A stretch of DNA of 64,000 nucleotides from the NCBI RefSeq assembly GCF_028368995.1, contig NZ_JAQNDL010000001.1, forward strand, positions 4,180,001-4,244,000. The letters are read 5' to 3'. The notes under the pieces were generated by a model. That model ran no database searches. It had not been told where the DNA came from and worked only from the letters and a program-made list of their open reading frames with translations. Below, one piece after another: positions 50,653-58,990 of the stretch; position 1 is the stretch's first letter; every line of letters begins with the position of its first letter. The DNA comes from Nannocystis bainbridge (GTDB taxonomy: Bacteria; Myxococcota_A; Polyangia; Nannocystales; Nannocystaceae). The translations under genes and the position numbers were made by a program.

Positions 50653-53562
50653 TCACGGCTTGCCGCCGACCGTCAGCTGCACGCTGGCCCCGCGCGCCAG
50701 CCCCAGCGTCAGCGTCGTCTTCTCCGGCGCCCGCGTCAGCGCCCAGAACAGGTAGCTGTTCGGCCCTCGCACGTCTTGCCCATCGACGTTGACGATCTCG
50801 TCGCCCGCCACCACTCCTGCCGACGCTCCCGGCCCGCCCGGTCGCACGTGCGCCACCACCAGCCGCCGCTTCGCCGGCTCGTCGCCGGGCGCCGGCTCGC
50901 GGATCGCGAAGCCCAGGTCACCTCCGGTCTCTCGCGGCGCGACCCGCCGCCGCGCCAAGCGGATCGGCGCCAGCTCCACGGTCGTCGCCGCGGCCGACAG
51001 CGTCACCGGGATCGACGACCCGCCGAACTCGCTGTCCTGGACCATCGGCGACACGCTCACCAGGACCTGCCCGGTGGGCGCGTTGTGGAACTCGAACCGG
51101 CCCTCCGCGTCCGTCACGTTGGCCTTGCCGTCCTGCGCGCTCACCCCGGTCCCCGAGCCCGTCACCGTCACCGTGAGCCCAGGCGCCGGCTTGCCCTCGA
51201 GGTCGACCACCGTCCCGCGCACCGTCACCTTCGGCATCAACTCGATGCGCACGCCGCTGGTCTCCTCGCCAGCCGCGACCTTCACCCGCATCTCCGCGGC
51301 TCCTGCTCCCGCGCTCACCATCACCTTGAGCTCGCCGCCCGGCACCTCGGTGAAGCTCCAGGCCCCGTTCGTGCGGTAGAACTGGTCGGAGCGGCGGAAC
51401 CCCGTCGTCTCGTCGGACAGCCGCACCACGAACTCCTCCGGCGCCCCGCCGCCCGCCAGCACCACCGTCCCTGCCAATCGACTCGCCGGCGCCAGCGTCA
51501 GCGTCACCTCGCTGCCGAGCGCCACGTGCTCGACGATCGCCTCCCCGCCGCCGCGACGATGCGCCCGCAGCGTGTGCTTGCCTTCGTTCAGGTCCGTCAG
51601 CGTGAACCGTCCCTCGGCGTCGGTGAGGTTCGGCCGCTTGCCGAGGGTCCACCGCGTGTCGCGCGAGCCGTTGCCCTCCGCCGCCGAAGCGCTGTCCGAC
51701 TCGCGCGCCGCCTCGACGAACGCGTCGCTCACCACCGCCCCGTGTTCGTCGCGCACCACCCCCGAGATCTGCCCCGAAACGGTCGCCACCACCAGGTTCA
51801 CCGTCGTCACCGCGTCGGCCCGCACCTCGATCTTCTCACCCTGAAGGTCGTCGTCGCTGGTCCCCGGCGCTCGCAGCCTCTCCCAGTTCTTCTCCGCCTG
51901 GATTCGGTACTCGCCGACGCCCACGTTCTCGATGCGGAAGGTCCCGTCGTCCGCCACCACCCCGCCGATCCCCTGAGCCCCGCTCAGCCCCACCGACGCC
52001 CCGCGCACCGGCTGCCCCTTCGCGTCACGCACCGACCCGCGCACCTCTCCGACCGTCGGCAGCTCGATCCGCAGGCCCTCGAGATCCTGTCCCTTCGGCA
52101 AGGTTACTTCCATCGGCTTCGGCGTTGCGCGCGGCGGATCCCACGCCGACACCTGCACACCATAGGGCCCCGGGAGCAACCCCGTCACCTCGAAGCGCCC
52201 GCTCGTGTCGGTGCGAGCGTTCCACGACCGCGACTGCTGCGCGTGCGGTCGCGACGGATCTGGCCGCGGGTTGGCCCCCACCATCAGCTTCGCCACCGGC
52301 CGTCCGCCGGCGTCGACCACGGTCCCGCGGATCGCCTGCCCGCGCGTCACCTTCCACGCGATCCCGGACACGCTGCGGCCGTCCACCTTCACCTTTTCGT
52401 ACATGTCCTCCGAGACATGTCCTTCGCACCGCACCTCGACCTTGTACTCGCCCGGTCGCATCCCCCGCAGCCGCACCACCCCGTCCGCCTCGATGACTCC
52501 GCGCACCTGGCGAGCGCCCGCCCCGTCGCGCAGCTCCACCCATCCGACGTCGCAGCTGCTGCCGCCCTCGATCGCCACCTTCCCCTCGACGAAGAACGCC
52601 GGGTGCGCCGTGATCACCACCGGCTCCGAAGTCTCTCCGAGCCCCAGCATCACCTGCTCCTCCGCCAGCCCGTAGAGCTCGTCGGACTCCGCGCTCGGCT
52701 TGTAGGCCCCCGGTGACAGCCGATCGAGCCGGAACTGCCCCTGCGCGTCGGTCAGCGTCCAGCTCTCCCCGGCCGCCACGCGCACGTCCGCCAACGGCTC
52801 CCCGCTGCCCGCGCGCACCACCTTGCCGACCAGCACCGCCTCGGGCGTCAGGAAGATCTCGAAGAAGTGCCCCGGCGCCACGCCCCTGTCGTTGTTCGTC
52901 ACGTAACCCTCGGCGGAGCCTGCCAGCCCGAGCCCGCCCGGTCGCACCCACATCGAGAACTCGCCCTCGGGGCCCGTGAACGTCGACGACTGTCGGTGCC
53001 CTGCCACCCTCGCGCCCTCGATCGGTCCGCCGCTCAGGTCTCGCACCACCCCGCGCACCTCGACCCCGCCCTCCTCGAGCGCGATGTCGACGCCCAGCAG
53101 CTCCAGCCCCGGCCGCAGCTCGACCCACTCCCGCCGGCTCGCGCCTTCTCCGTGCGCATGCAACGTCGGGATGAACCCCGGCGCCGTCGCCACCACCTCG
53201 TGACGCAGACCGAACAGCCCCTCGATCCGGTAGTGCCCGTCGCGCTCGCTCGTCGCGCAGGTCAACTGGAACCGCTCCTCCGCCGTCAGCCGCTGGGAGT
53301 CCGTCGTCGCGCACACCCGCGCCCCCGCGACCGGCGAGCCCTTCACGTCGCGCACGAACCCCGCGACCGACGCTCGAGCTCCCAGCCGCGGATCGAAGGC
53401 CGGCAGCGACGGCTCCCCTTGACCACTCGACAGCCCTGCCTGCACCGGCGCCTCTGCGCGCCCGCCCGTCGTCGGCGCCGGCAGCTCGCTGCCCTCGCCC
53501 AGCCACCACAGCAACAGCCCGATCGCTCCCAGAACCACACCCGCGACGATCTCCCTGCGCAT
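50653..53562 (-). CDS. Giant membrane-anchored protein with carboxypeptidase-regulatory-like repeats and C-terminal PDZ
   Basis: About 969 residues. One N-terminal TM anchor (REIVAGVVLGAIGLLLWWL). The body is a chain of seven or more carboxypeptidase-regulatory-like beta-sandwich domains, visible as repeated G-x-V-x-D-x-x-G-x-P-V-x-G-A and D-x-x-G-x-F motifs (GFVRDVKGSPVAGARV, GVVRDLSGGPIEGARV, GTVVDAGGRPVAKLMV, GSVRDAKGQPVRGASV, GVVRDEHGAVVSDAFV, GTVVDLEGKPAPGLTV). The last 100 residues form a PDZ domain (HVRPGGPGASAGVVAGDEIVNVDGQDV). No enzyme domain. Likely an envelope scaffold or adhesin. Paralogue of the next gene upstream, 73 bp away. GTG 53577 is an alternative start. Confidence 0.82.
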   Translation of the reverse strand: MRREIVAGVVLGAIGLLLWWLGEGSELPAPTTGGRAEAPVQAGLSSGQGEPSLPAFDPRLGARASVAGFVRDVKGSPVAGARVCATTDSQRLTAEERFQLTCATSERDGHYRIEGLFGLRHEVVATAPGFIPTLHAHGEGASRREWVELRPGLELLGVDIALEEGGVEVRGVVRDLSGGPIEGARVAGHRQSSTFTGPEGEFSMWVRPGGLGLAGSAEGYVTNNDRGVAPGHFFEIFLTPEAVLVGKVVRAGSGEPLADVRVAAGESWTLTDAQGQFRLDRLSPGAYKPSAESDELYGLAEEQVMLGLGETSEPVVITAHPAFFVEGKVAIEGGSSCDVGWVELRDGAGARQVRGVIEADGVVRLRGMRPGEYKVEVRCEGHVSEDMYEKVKVDGRSVSGIAWKVTRGQAIRGTVVDAGGRPVAKLMVGANPRPDPSRPHAQQSRSWNARTDTSGRFEVTGLLPGPYGVQVSAWDPPRATPKPMEVTLPKGQDLEGLRIELPTVGEVRGSVRDAKGQPVRGASVGLSGAQGIGGVVADDGTFRIENVGVGEYRIQAEKNWERLRAPGTSDDDLQGEKIEVRADAVTTVNLVVATVSGQISGVVRDEHGAVVSDAFVEAARESDSASAAEGNGSRDTRWTLGKRPNLTDAEGRFTLTDLNEGKHTLRAHRRGGGEAIVEHVALGSEVTLTLAPASRLAGTVVLAGGGAPEEFVVRLSDETTGFRRSDQFYRTNGAWSFTEVPGGELKVMVSAGAGAAEMRVKVAAGEETSGVRIELMPKVTVRGTVVDLEGKPAPGLTVTVTGSGTGVSAQDGKANVTDAEGRFEFHNAPTGQVLVSVSPMVQDSEFGGSSIPVTLSAAATTVELAPIRLARRRVAPRETGGDLGFAIREPAPGDEPAKRRLVVAHVRPGGPGASAGVVAGDEIVNVDGQDVRGPNSYLFWALTRAPEKTTLTLGLARGASVQLTVGGKP
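52399..52427. repeat. Dispersed palindrome inside the giant gene
   Basis: GTACATGTCC-TCCG-AGACATGTCC-TTCG; encodes EGHVSEDMYE where the paralogue has NGFVSAERYE at the aligned position, with equal length. Confidence 0.75.
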
Positions 53563-53583
53563 CGACTCCGTCCTCACGCATCA

Positions 53584-53631
53584 ACCTGGTCTTTGGGACA
53601 CCCGTGTCGACCTGTCCCTCGAGACATTTGA
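53584..53631. repeat. Palindromes between the two giant paralogues
   Basis: CAACCTGGTC-TTTG-GGACACC and CGACCTGTCC-CTCG-AGACATTTG fill the gap between the genes. Confidence 0.65.
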
Positions 53632-53635
53632 TTCC

Positions 53636-56620
53636 TCACGGCGTCTTGCCGGCCGTCACCGCCACGCTCTTCCCGCTCAGCGTCCCGAACGTCACCGCCG
53701 TCCCCTCGAGCACCGCCGTCAGCCCATGATAGAGGTATGCGTTCGCCCCCGTCACGTCCTGCCCGTCGACGCTCGTGATGGTGTCGCCGATCTGCAGCCC
53801 GGCGAGCGCCGCCGGGCTGTTCGGCTGCACGTGGGCCACCGTCAGCTGCCGCGCCAGCGGATCGGCGCCCGGCTCCGACTCCTTGAATTTGAGGCCGAAG
53901 TAGCCGGACGCGTCGCCGTCCTTCACCCGGCGGCGGGCCACCTTGATCGGCGGCAAGTTCGTCACCGACGCCTCCGACGACAACACCGCCGGCATGTTCG
54001 TCCACGCGTACTCGTTGCTGCCCCAGCTGCGCGGGTGCACCGAGACTTGCACCTTCCCGCTCGGCGCGTTCGTCACCTCGTAGCGACCGCCCTCGTCGGT
54101 CACGTTGCGCTTCTCCTCGTCGCCGCCGCCGCCCGACCAGGTGCCCGGCGCGCTGACGTACACCTCCATCCCGGCGAGCGGCTTGCCCTCGGTGTCGACC
54201 ACCGACCCGCGGACCGTCACCTTCGGCGCCAGCTCGATGCGGACCCCGCTGGTGTCCTTGCCCGCGCTCATCGCCGCCTGCACCTCCGCCGTGCCCGGCC
54301 CTGCCGTCACCGACACCTTGTAGTTCCCGGCCGGCAGCTCCGACAGGCTCCATGACCCGCCCGTGCGGAAGAACTGGTCGGTGCGGCGATAGCCGGTCGC
54401 CTCGTCGATCGCCACGATCGTGAACTCCTCCGGCGACGTCCCGCCGCGCACGTTCACCATCCCGGACATCCGCCCCGCCGACGCGATCGTCACCACCACA
54501 TCGCTGCCGAGCTCCACGTGCTCGACGATCCCCTCGCCTCCGCCCTTGCGATGCGCCCGCAGCGTGTGCTTCCCGGTCGGCAATTGCTCGAGCGTGAACT
54601 TCCCGTCCTGATCGGTCAGGTTCGGCTTCTCGAAGAACTCACCCCAGCGGCCCTGACGGATCCCCGCCCCCGCCGCCTTCGTCGCGCTGTCCGACTCGCG
54701 CGTCGCCTCGATGAACGCGTCGGCCACCACCTCGCCGTCCTCGTCGCGCACGGTCCCCGAGATCCGCCCCGACGCGCTCTCGACCACCAGCTTCACCGTC
54801 GCCACCTTGCCCTCGCGCACCTCGACCCGCTCGCCCTGCACGTCGTCGTCACTGGTCCCCGGCGCCCGCATCGCGTCGCCCCACCAGCCGAGCCGCGCCG
54901 TCACGCGATAGTCGCCGCCGACCAGGCTCTCGAAGTGGAAGCTCCCGTCGTCCTTCGAGGTCGTCGACTGCCAGTGCACCCCGTCGCTGACGTTGACCTT
55001 CGCCGAGGCGATCGGCTGCCCTTTCGGATCGCGCACCGACCCCTGCAGCTCGCCGGACGGCGGCAGCTCGATCCGCAAGCCCGTCACGTCCTTCCCCTTC
55101 GTCACCTCCACCAGCGTCGGCTTCGCCGGCGTCGCCCGCGGCTTGCGCCACGTGTTCAGCGACAGCTCGTACGTCCCGGGCAGCAGCCCCGCCAGCTCGA
55201 AGCGGCCCTGCGCGTCGGTCTCGGGGCCCCACACGTTGGTCGTCTGGTGCCCGCGCGGCTGGCTCGGGTCCGGCTTGAGCGACGCGTCGAGGTTCACGTG
55301 CGACGCCGGCTTGCCGCTCGCGTCGACCACCACCCCGCGGATCGATTGCCCCTTCGCCACGTCCCAGCGCAGCCCCGTCACGCTCTTGTCGACCACCTTG
55401 ATCCGCTCGTAGCGCTCGGCCGACACGAACCCGTTGCAGCGGACGTGGACCTGATAATCACCCGGCAGCGCCCCGCGCTGGCGCACCGTCCCGTCGCTCT
55501 CGACCGACATCCACATGTCGCGGCCCTGCGCCGCGTCCTCGAGGCTGACCGAGCCGTCGACGCAGCTCGCCCCGCCCTCGGTCACGATCTTGCCCTCGAT
55601 GAGGAACGCCGGGTGCGCCTCGATCACGATCGGCGCCGAGGTCTCGCCGAGCCCGAGGATCACCTGCTCCTTCGCCACCCCGAGCGCGTCGTCGGCCTCC
55701 GCCCGCGCCTTGTAGGCCCCGGGCTCGAGCCCATCGATGCGGAACTCGCCGCTCGAATCGGTGTAGGCCGACTTCGGCATGAAGCCCCAGCCGCCCGTCA
55801 TCGCCGTCACCTGTGCCCCCTCGACCGGCCCGCCGCCCTCGCCCGCGCGCACCACCTTCCCGATCAGCACCGCCTCCGGCGTCAGGAACAGCTCGAACTC
55901 GTGACCCGGCGCCACGCCCTCTTCCGTGCCCAGCGCGTAGCCCTCGGCCCGCGCGATGATCCACAGCGGCCCTTCCTTCACCCACGCCGAGAACGACCCG
56001 TCGGCCGCCGTCCACGTGAACGTCGCGTCGGCGGCGACCTGCGCCCCCTCGACCGGCCCGCCGCTCAGGTCCTTCACGAACCCGTGGATCTCCACCCCGC
56101 CGTCCTCGAGCGTGATGTCGACGTCGAGCACCTCCATCTTCGGTCGCAGGTCGAGCCAGCTGCGCCGGCTCGCCCCCTCGCCCTGGTAATACGTCCCCGG
56201 CGCGAAGCCTGCCCCGCTCGCCAGCACCGTGTAGCGCACCGGATACAGCCCCTCGATCCGGTAGTGACCGTCGCGCTCGGTCTTCGCGCAGCTCGGCCGC
56301 TCCGTGTCCTTCGTCGCCAGCAGGTTCGAATGGGTCACCGCGCACACCTGTGCGCCCGCCACCGGCTGCCCGTTCGGGTCGCGCACCGTCCCCGCGATCG
56401 CGGCCCGCTCGGCGAGGCTCGGGTTCAGCGTCAGCGTCGGTCGCAGCTCCGGCAGGCTCGCCACGATCGCCTGCGCCGGCGCCAGGGCCTGCTCCTCCGC
56501 CGCCGGCAGCGCCGCGCTCTCGGCCCCGCTGCGCCACCACCACAGCGCCGCCGCCCCGGCCAGCCCCGCGATCACCAGCCATACCGGCCCTGTCCCTCGC
56601 GCCTCGTCTTGCTTGCTCAC
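53636..56620 (-). CDS. Paralogous giant membrane-anchored beta-sandwich/PDZ protein
   Basis: A 994-residue paralogue of the neighbouring gene with the same order: N-terminal TM anchor (GPVWLVIAGLAGAAALWWW), a chain of carboxypeptidase-regulatory-like domains (GTVRDPNGQPVAGAQV, GFVKDLSGGPVEGAQV, GVVVDASGKPASHVNL, GSVRDPKGQPIASAKV, GTVRDEDGEVVADAFI, GSVVDTEGKPLAGMEV) and C-terminal PDZ (HVQPNSPAALAGLQIGDTITSVDGQDV). Long segments such as RAPGTSDDD, KHTLRAHRKGGGEGIVEHV and ARRRV are shared nearly word for word. GTG start. First gene of the pair; arose by tandem duplication. Confidence 0.82.
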   Translation of the reverse strand: MSKQDEARGTGPVWLVIAGLAGAAALWWWRSGAESAALPAAEEQALAPAQAIVASLPELRPTLTLNPSLAERAAIAGTVRDPNGQPVAGAQVCAVTHSNLLATKDTERPSCAKTERDGHYRIEGLYPVRYTVLASGAGFAPGTYYQGEGASRRSWLDLRPKMEVLDVDITLEDGGVEIHGFVKDLSGGPVEGAQVAADATFTWTAADGSFSAWVKEGPLWIIARAEGYALGTEEGVAPGHEFELFLTPEAVLIGKVVRAGEGGGPVEGAQVTAMTGGWGFMPKSAYTDSSGEFRIDGLEPGAYKARAEADDALGVAKEQVILGLGETSAPIVIEAHPAFLIEGKIVTEGGASCVDGSVSLEDAAQGRDMWMSVESDGTVRQRGALPGDYQVHVRCNGFVSAERYERIKVVDKSVTGLRWDVAKGQSIRGVVVDASGKPASHVNLDASLKPDPSQPRGHQTTNVWGPETDAQGRFELAGLLPGTYELSLNTWRKPRATPAKPTLVEVTKGKDVTGLRIELPPSGELQGSVRDPKGQPIASAKVNVSDGVHWQSTTSKDDGSFHFESLVGGDYRVTARLGWWGDAMRAPGTSDDDVQGERVEVREGKVATVKLVVESASGRISGTVRDEDGEVVADAFIEATRESDSATKAAGAGIRQGRWGEFFEKPNLTDQDGKFTLEQLPTGKHTLRAHRKGGGEGIVEHVELGSDVVVTIASAGRMSGMVNVRGGTSPEEFTIVAIDEATGYRRTDQFFRTGGSWSLSELPAGNYKVSVTAGPGTAEVQAAMSAGKDTSGVRIELAPKVTVRGSVVDTEGKPLAGMEVYVSAPGTWSGGGGDEEKRNVTDEGGRYEVTNAPSGKVQVSVHPRSWGSNEYAWTNMPAVLSSEASVTNLPPIKVARRRVKDGDASGYFGLKFKESEPGADPLARQLTVAHVQPNSPAALAGLQIGDTITSVDGQDVTGANAYLYHGLTAVLEGTAVTFGTLSGKSVAVTAGKTP

Positions 56621-56623
56621 GCT

Positions 56624-56676
56624 CGACCTATCCTTTCAGACATGTTCATTACGACATGTACCCAAGACCTGCAGAC
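56624..56676. repeat. Palindrome array upstream of the giant gene
   Basis: CGACCTATCC-TTTC-AGACATGTTC-ATTA-CGACATGTAC-CCAA-GACCTGCAG; begins 4 bp before the GTG start of the minus-strand gene, so it forms its leader. Confidence 0.7.
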
Positions 56677-57167
56677 CCGCTCCACCTGCCTCGCCCTCGC
56701 CCACCGCCTCGCGCCCGCGTGCACGTCGAGGCGCCGCTCTACCGGCGCCCCGGCCGTCGCATTCCGGCCCCCGCGGACCGCAGCGTCCATGCCCCGCGCA
56801 TGATGCCGCGACCCGACGCCGCGGAGCGCCGTCACGAGCCCGGGCAAATACTCCCTCGCGCCACGGAGGTCCCGGGCCCGCACCGGCAGCCAACCTCGGG
56901 GCGCCAGCGAGGCCATCACAGCGACCGCCCCTCGCGCGCGCTCGTGGACACGCGCCAGCCGAGCCCGATCCGCCACGCCGTGGGCGACCCGTCCGTCGCC
57001 CAGGCCCGCGCGGACCCGCTCACCCCGCGGTCTCGCATCACGCCTCGACCCTCGCGCCCGGCCGCATCACGCACCGCTGCGGGCCGCCGCCGAACCTCGC
57101 CGGCCGGCCCCGCGAACCGTCTCCCCCGTGAAATCTCGGCCCCTTGCACGCGCGCGTCTCGTCTTGG

Positions 57168-57190
57168 CGACGTGTCCGTCAGGACATGTG
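57168..57190. repeat. Single palindrome locus
   Basis: CGACGTGTCC-GTCA-GGACATGTG, isolated within the gene-free region. Confidence 0.6.
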
Positions 57191-57520
57191 ATTTTCCCGC
57201 AACGCCCACGAACCCGCGGATGTTCCGGTCGGAGCGCATACGCAGGAGCAGGGGCCCACGATCTCACGAACCGCCGGCGATCGGCGGCTCTTCGTCGCGG
57301 CCTCGCCGGCCCCTCTCACGGCATCCGCGCCGCACCCGGGCCGCGGGGAATTCCACCGCCGTCTTGCGAAGAAAGGTCTCGTCGATCGCACCGCCTGCCC
57401 GCGACGCCGGCCCAGGGAGCGCTGGCCCCCACTTCGCTCGGCTTCGATCCATGACCGCGGCGGCCCCGCCCCGGGCGGTGCGCTGGCACCGAGCGATCAA
57501 AGGTGCCACCGTCACCGGGG

Positions 57521-58828
57521 ATGAAGGTCATCCACGCCGCCGACCTGCACATCGACAGCCCGCTACGCGGGCTCGGTCGCATCGAGGGCGCGCCTGTCGA
57601 CGACATCCGCCTGGCCACCCGTCGCGCCTTCAGCCGCCTCGTCGACACCTGTCTCGAAGACCAGGCCGCCCTCTTGATCCTCGCCGGCGACGTCTTCGAC
57701 GGCGAGTGGCGCGACTTCAACACCGGCCTCTTCTTCGTCCGCGAGCTCGCCCGCCTGCGCGACGTCGGCACCCGCGTCGTCATGGTCCGCGGCAACCACG
57801 ACGCCGAGTCCGTGCTCGCCCGCCACATCCCCCTGCCCGAGCACGTCCACACCTTCCCCGCCGAGGCCGCCGGCACCCTCGAGCTGCCCGCGCTCGGCCT
57901 CGCCGTGCACGGCCAGAGCTACGGCAACCGCAGCGTCGAGGACAACCTCGCCGAGTTTTACCCCGACCGCCGGCGCGACCTCGTCAACATCGGCGTCCTC
58001 CACACCAACGCCATCGGCTCCGCCGAGCACAGCAACTACGCCCCCTGCACCGTCCAGCAGCTCGTGCGCCGCGGCTACGACTACTGGGCCCTCGGGCACG
58101 TACACAAGCGCATCGTCCTCAACGCCGACCCGTGGGTCGTCTACCCCGGCAACCTGCAGGGTCGTCACGCCCACGAGACCGGCCCGCGCGGCTGCACCGT
58201 CCTCGACATCGACAACCTGAAGATCCGCAGCGTCGCCCACCGCGACCTCGACGTCCTGCGCTGGGCCGAGATCTCGCTCGCCGCCGCCGCCGCCGCCGAC
58301 ACCGACGACCTGCTCGGCAGCCTGCGCCTGCGCCTGCAACAGATCGTCTTCGAGGCCGGCGGCAGGCCCGTGCTCGCGCGCGTCCTCGTCGACGGCGCCA
58401 CCCACTTGCACGCCCGCCTCGCCGCCCACCCCGAGCCCTTCGCCGCCCAGGCGCGGGCGATCGCCGCCGACCTCGGCGACGTGTGGATCGAGCAAGTCCG
58501 CTTCCGCACCCGCCCGCCCGCCGAGACGGAGCACGGCGAGCTGCTCGCCCTCCACCAGGCCCTGCGCGACGAGCTCGAGGCCCTCGCCGCCGACCCCCAG
58601 CGCCTCGCCGAATACGGCCCCACCCTCGCCCCGCTCGGCGCCCTCGTCGCCCCCTTCCTCGGCACCCGCCCCGACGACCCCGAGCGCCTCGCCGCCCGCC
58701 TCCCCGAGGTCGAAGCCCTCCTCCTCGGCCTCCTCGCCCCCGACTACCCGCACCCGCGCCCGCCCGCCCACGTCCCCGCCCAGGACCCGCCGCCCCCCCG
58801 CGCGAGCAAGCACCCCGAGGTCCAATGA
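57521..58828 (+). CDS. yhaO: SbcD/YhaO-type DNA repair phosphoesterase
   Basis: A 435-residue calcineurin-like metallophosphoesterase of the SbcD/Mre11 group. Metal motifs: ADLH (Asp8, His10), GDVFDG, GNHD, and GHVHK near residue 190. GVLHTNAIGSAEHSNYAPC and YWALGHVHK match YhaO. The C-terminal region is a helical cap. It partners the AAA protein encoded 162 bp downstream, as in YhaO/YhaN (SbcCD-like nuclease acting on DNA ends). ATG 57521 (MKVIHAADLH) is the start. The tail is proline-rich. Confidence 0.86.
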   Translation: MKVIHAADLHIDSPLRGLGRIEGAPVDDIRLATRRAFSRLVDTCLEDQAALLILAGDVFDGEWRDFNTGLFFVRELARLRDVGTRVVMVRGNHDAESVLARHIPLPEHVHTFPAEAAGTLELPALGLAVHGQSYGNRSVEDNLAEFYPDRRRDLVNIGVLHTNAIGSAEHSNYAPCTVQQLVRRGYDYWALGHVHKRIVLNADPWVVYPGNLQGRHAHETGPRGCTVLDIDNLKIRSVAHRDLDVLRWAEISLAAAAAADTDDLLGSLRLRLQQIVFEAGGRPVLARVLVDGATHLHARLAAHPEPFAAQARAIAADLGDVWIEQVRFRTRPPAETEHGELLALHQALRDELEALAADPQRLAEYGPTLAPLGALVAPFLGTRPDDPERLAARLPEVEALLLGLLAPDYPHPRPPAHVPAQDPPPPRASKHPEVQ

Positions 58829-58902
58829 CCCGGCGCCCTCGGCCCCACCGCTCGCCCGCACCCCCGGCGAGCCCCGCCGCCGTTCGAGCGCCCGACCGTC
58901 AC

Positions 58903-58944
58903 GCGCATGTCTCTTGCGACATGTCCGTAAAGTCATACGCCCTC
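58903..58944. repeat. Palindrome array between yhaO and yhaN
   Basis: CGCATGTCT-CTTG-CGACATGTCC-GTAA-AGTCATACGC, in 14-bp register, inside the 162-bp spacer. Confidence 0.7.
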
Positions 58945-58990
58945 GGATCGGCCCGCATCCTCCGACCAGCCCCCGCTCTTCGAGTCACGC

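Larger units (their letters stand above)
56621..57520. other. 900-bp region without a supportable gene
   Basis: Longest gene-free stretch of the window, between the divergent giant gene and the yhaO-like gene. All six frames contain Arg/Pro/Ala-rich open stretches typical of high-GC noise; none has conserved motifs or a plausible start. Palindrome loci lie at 56624-56676 and 57168-57190. It could hold a small RNA or promoter region, but nothing specific is visible. Confidence 0.4.

Noticed and set aside
56617..56976. 119-residue minus-strand ORF upstream of the giant gene
   Set aside because: No ribosome site or -10, no conserved motif, and Arg/Ala bias seen in every frame of this region.
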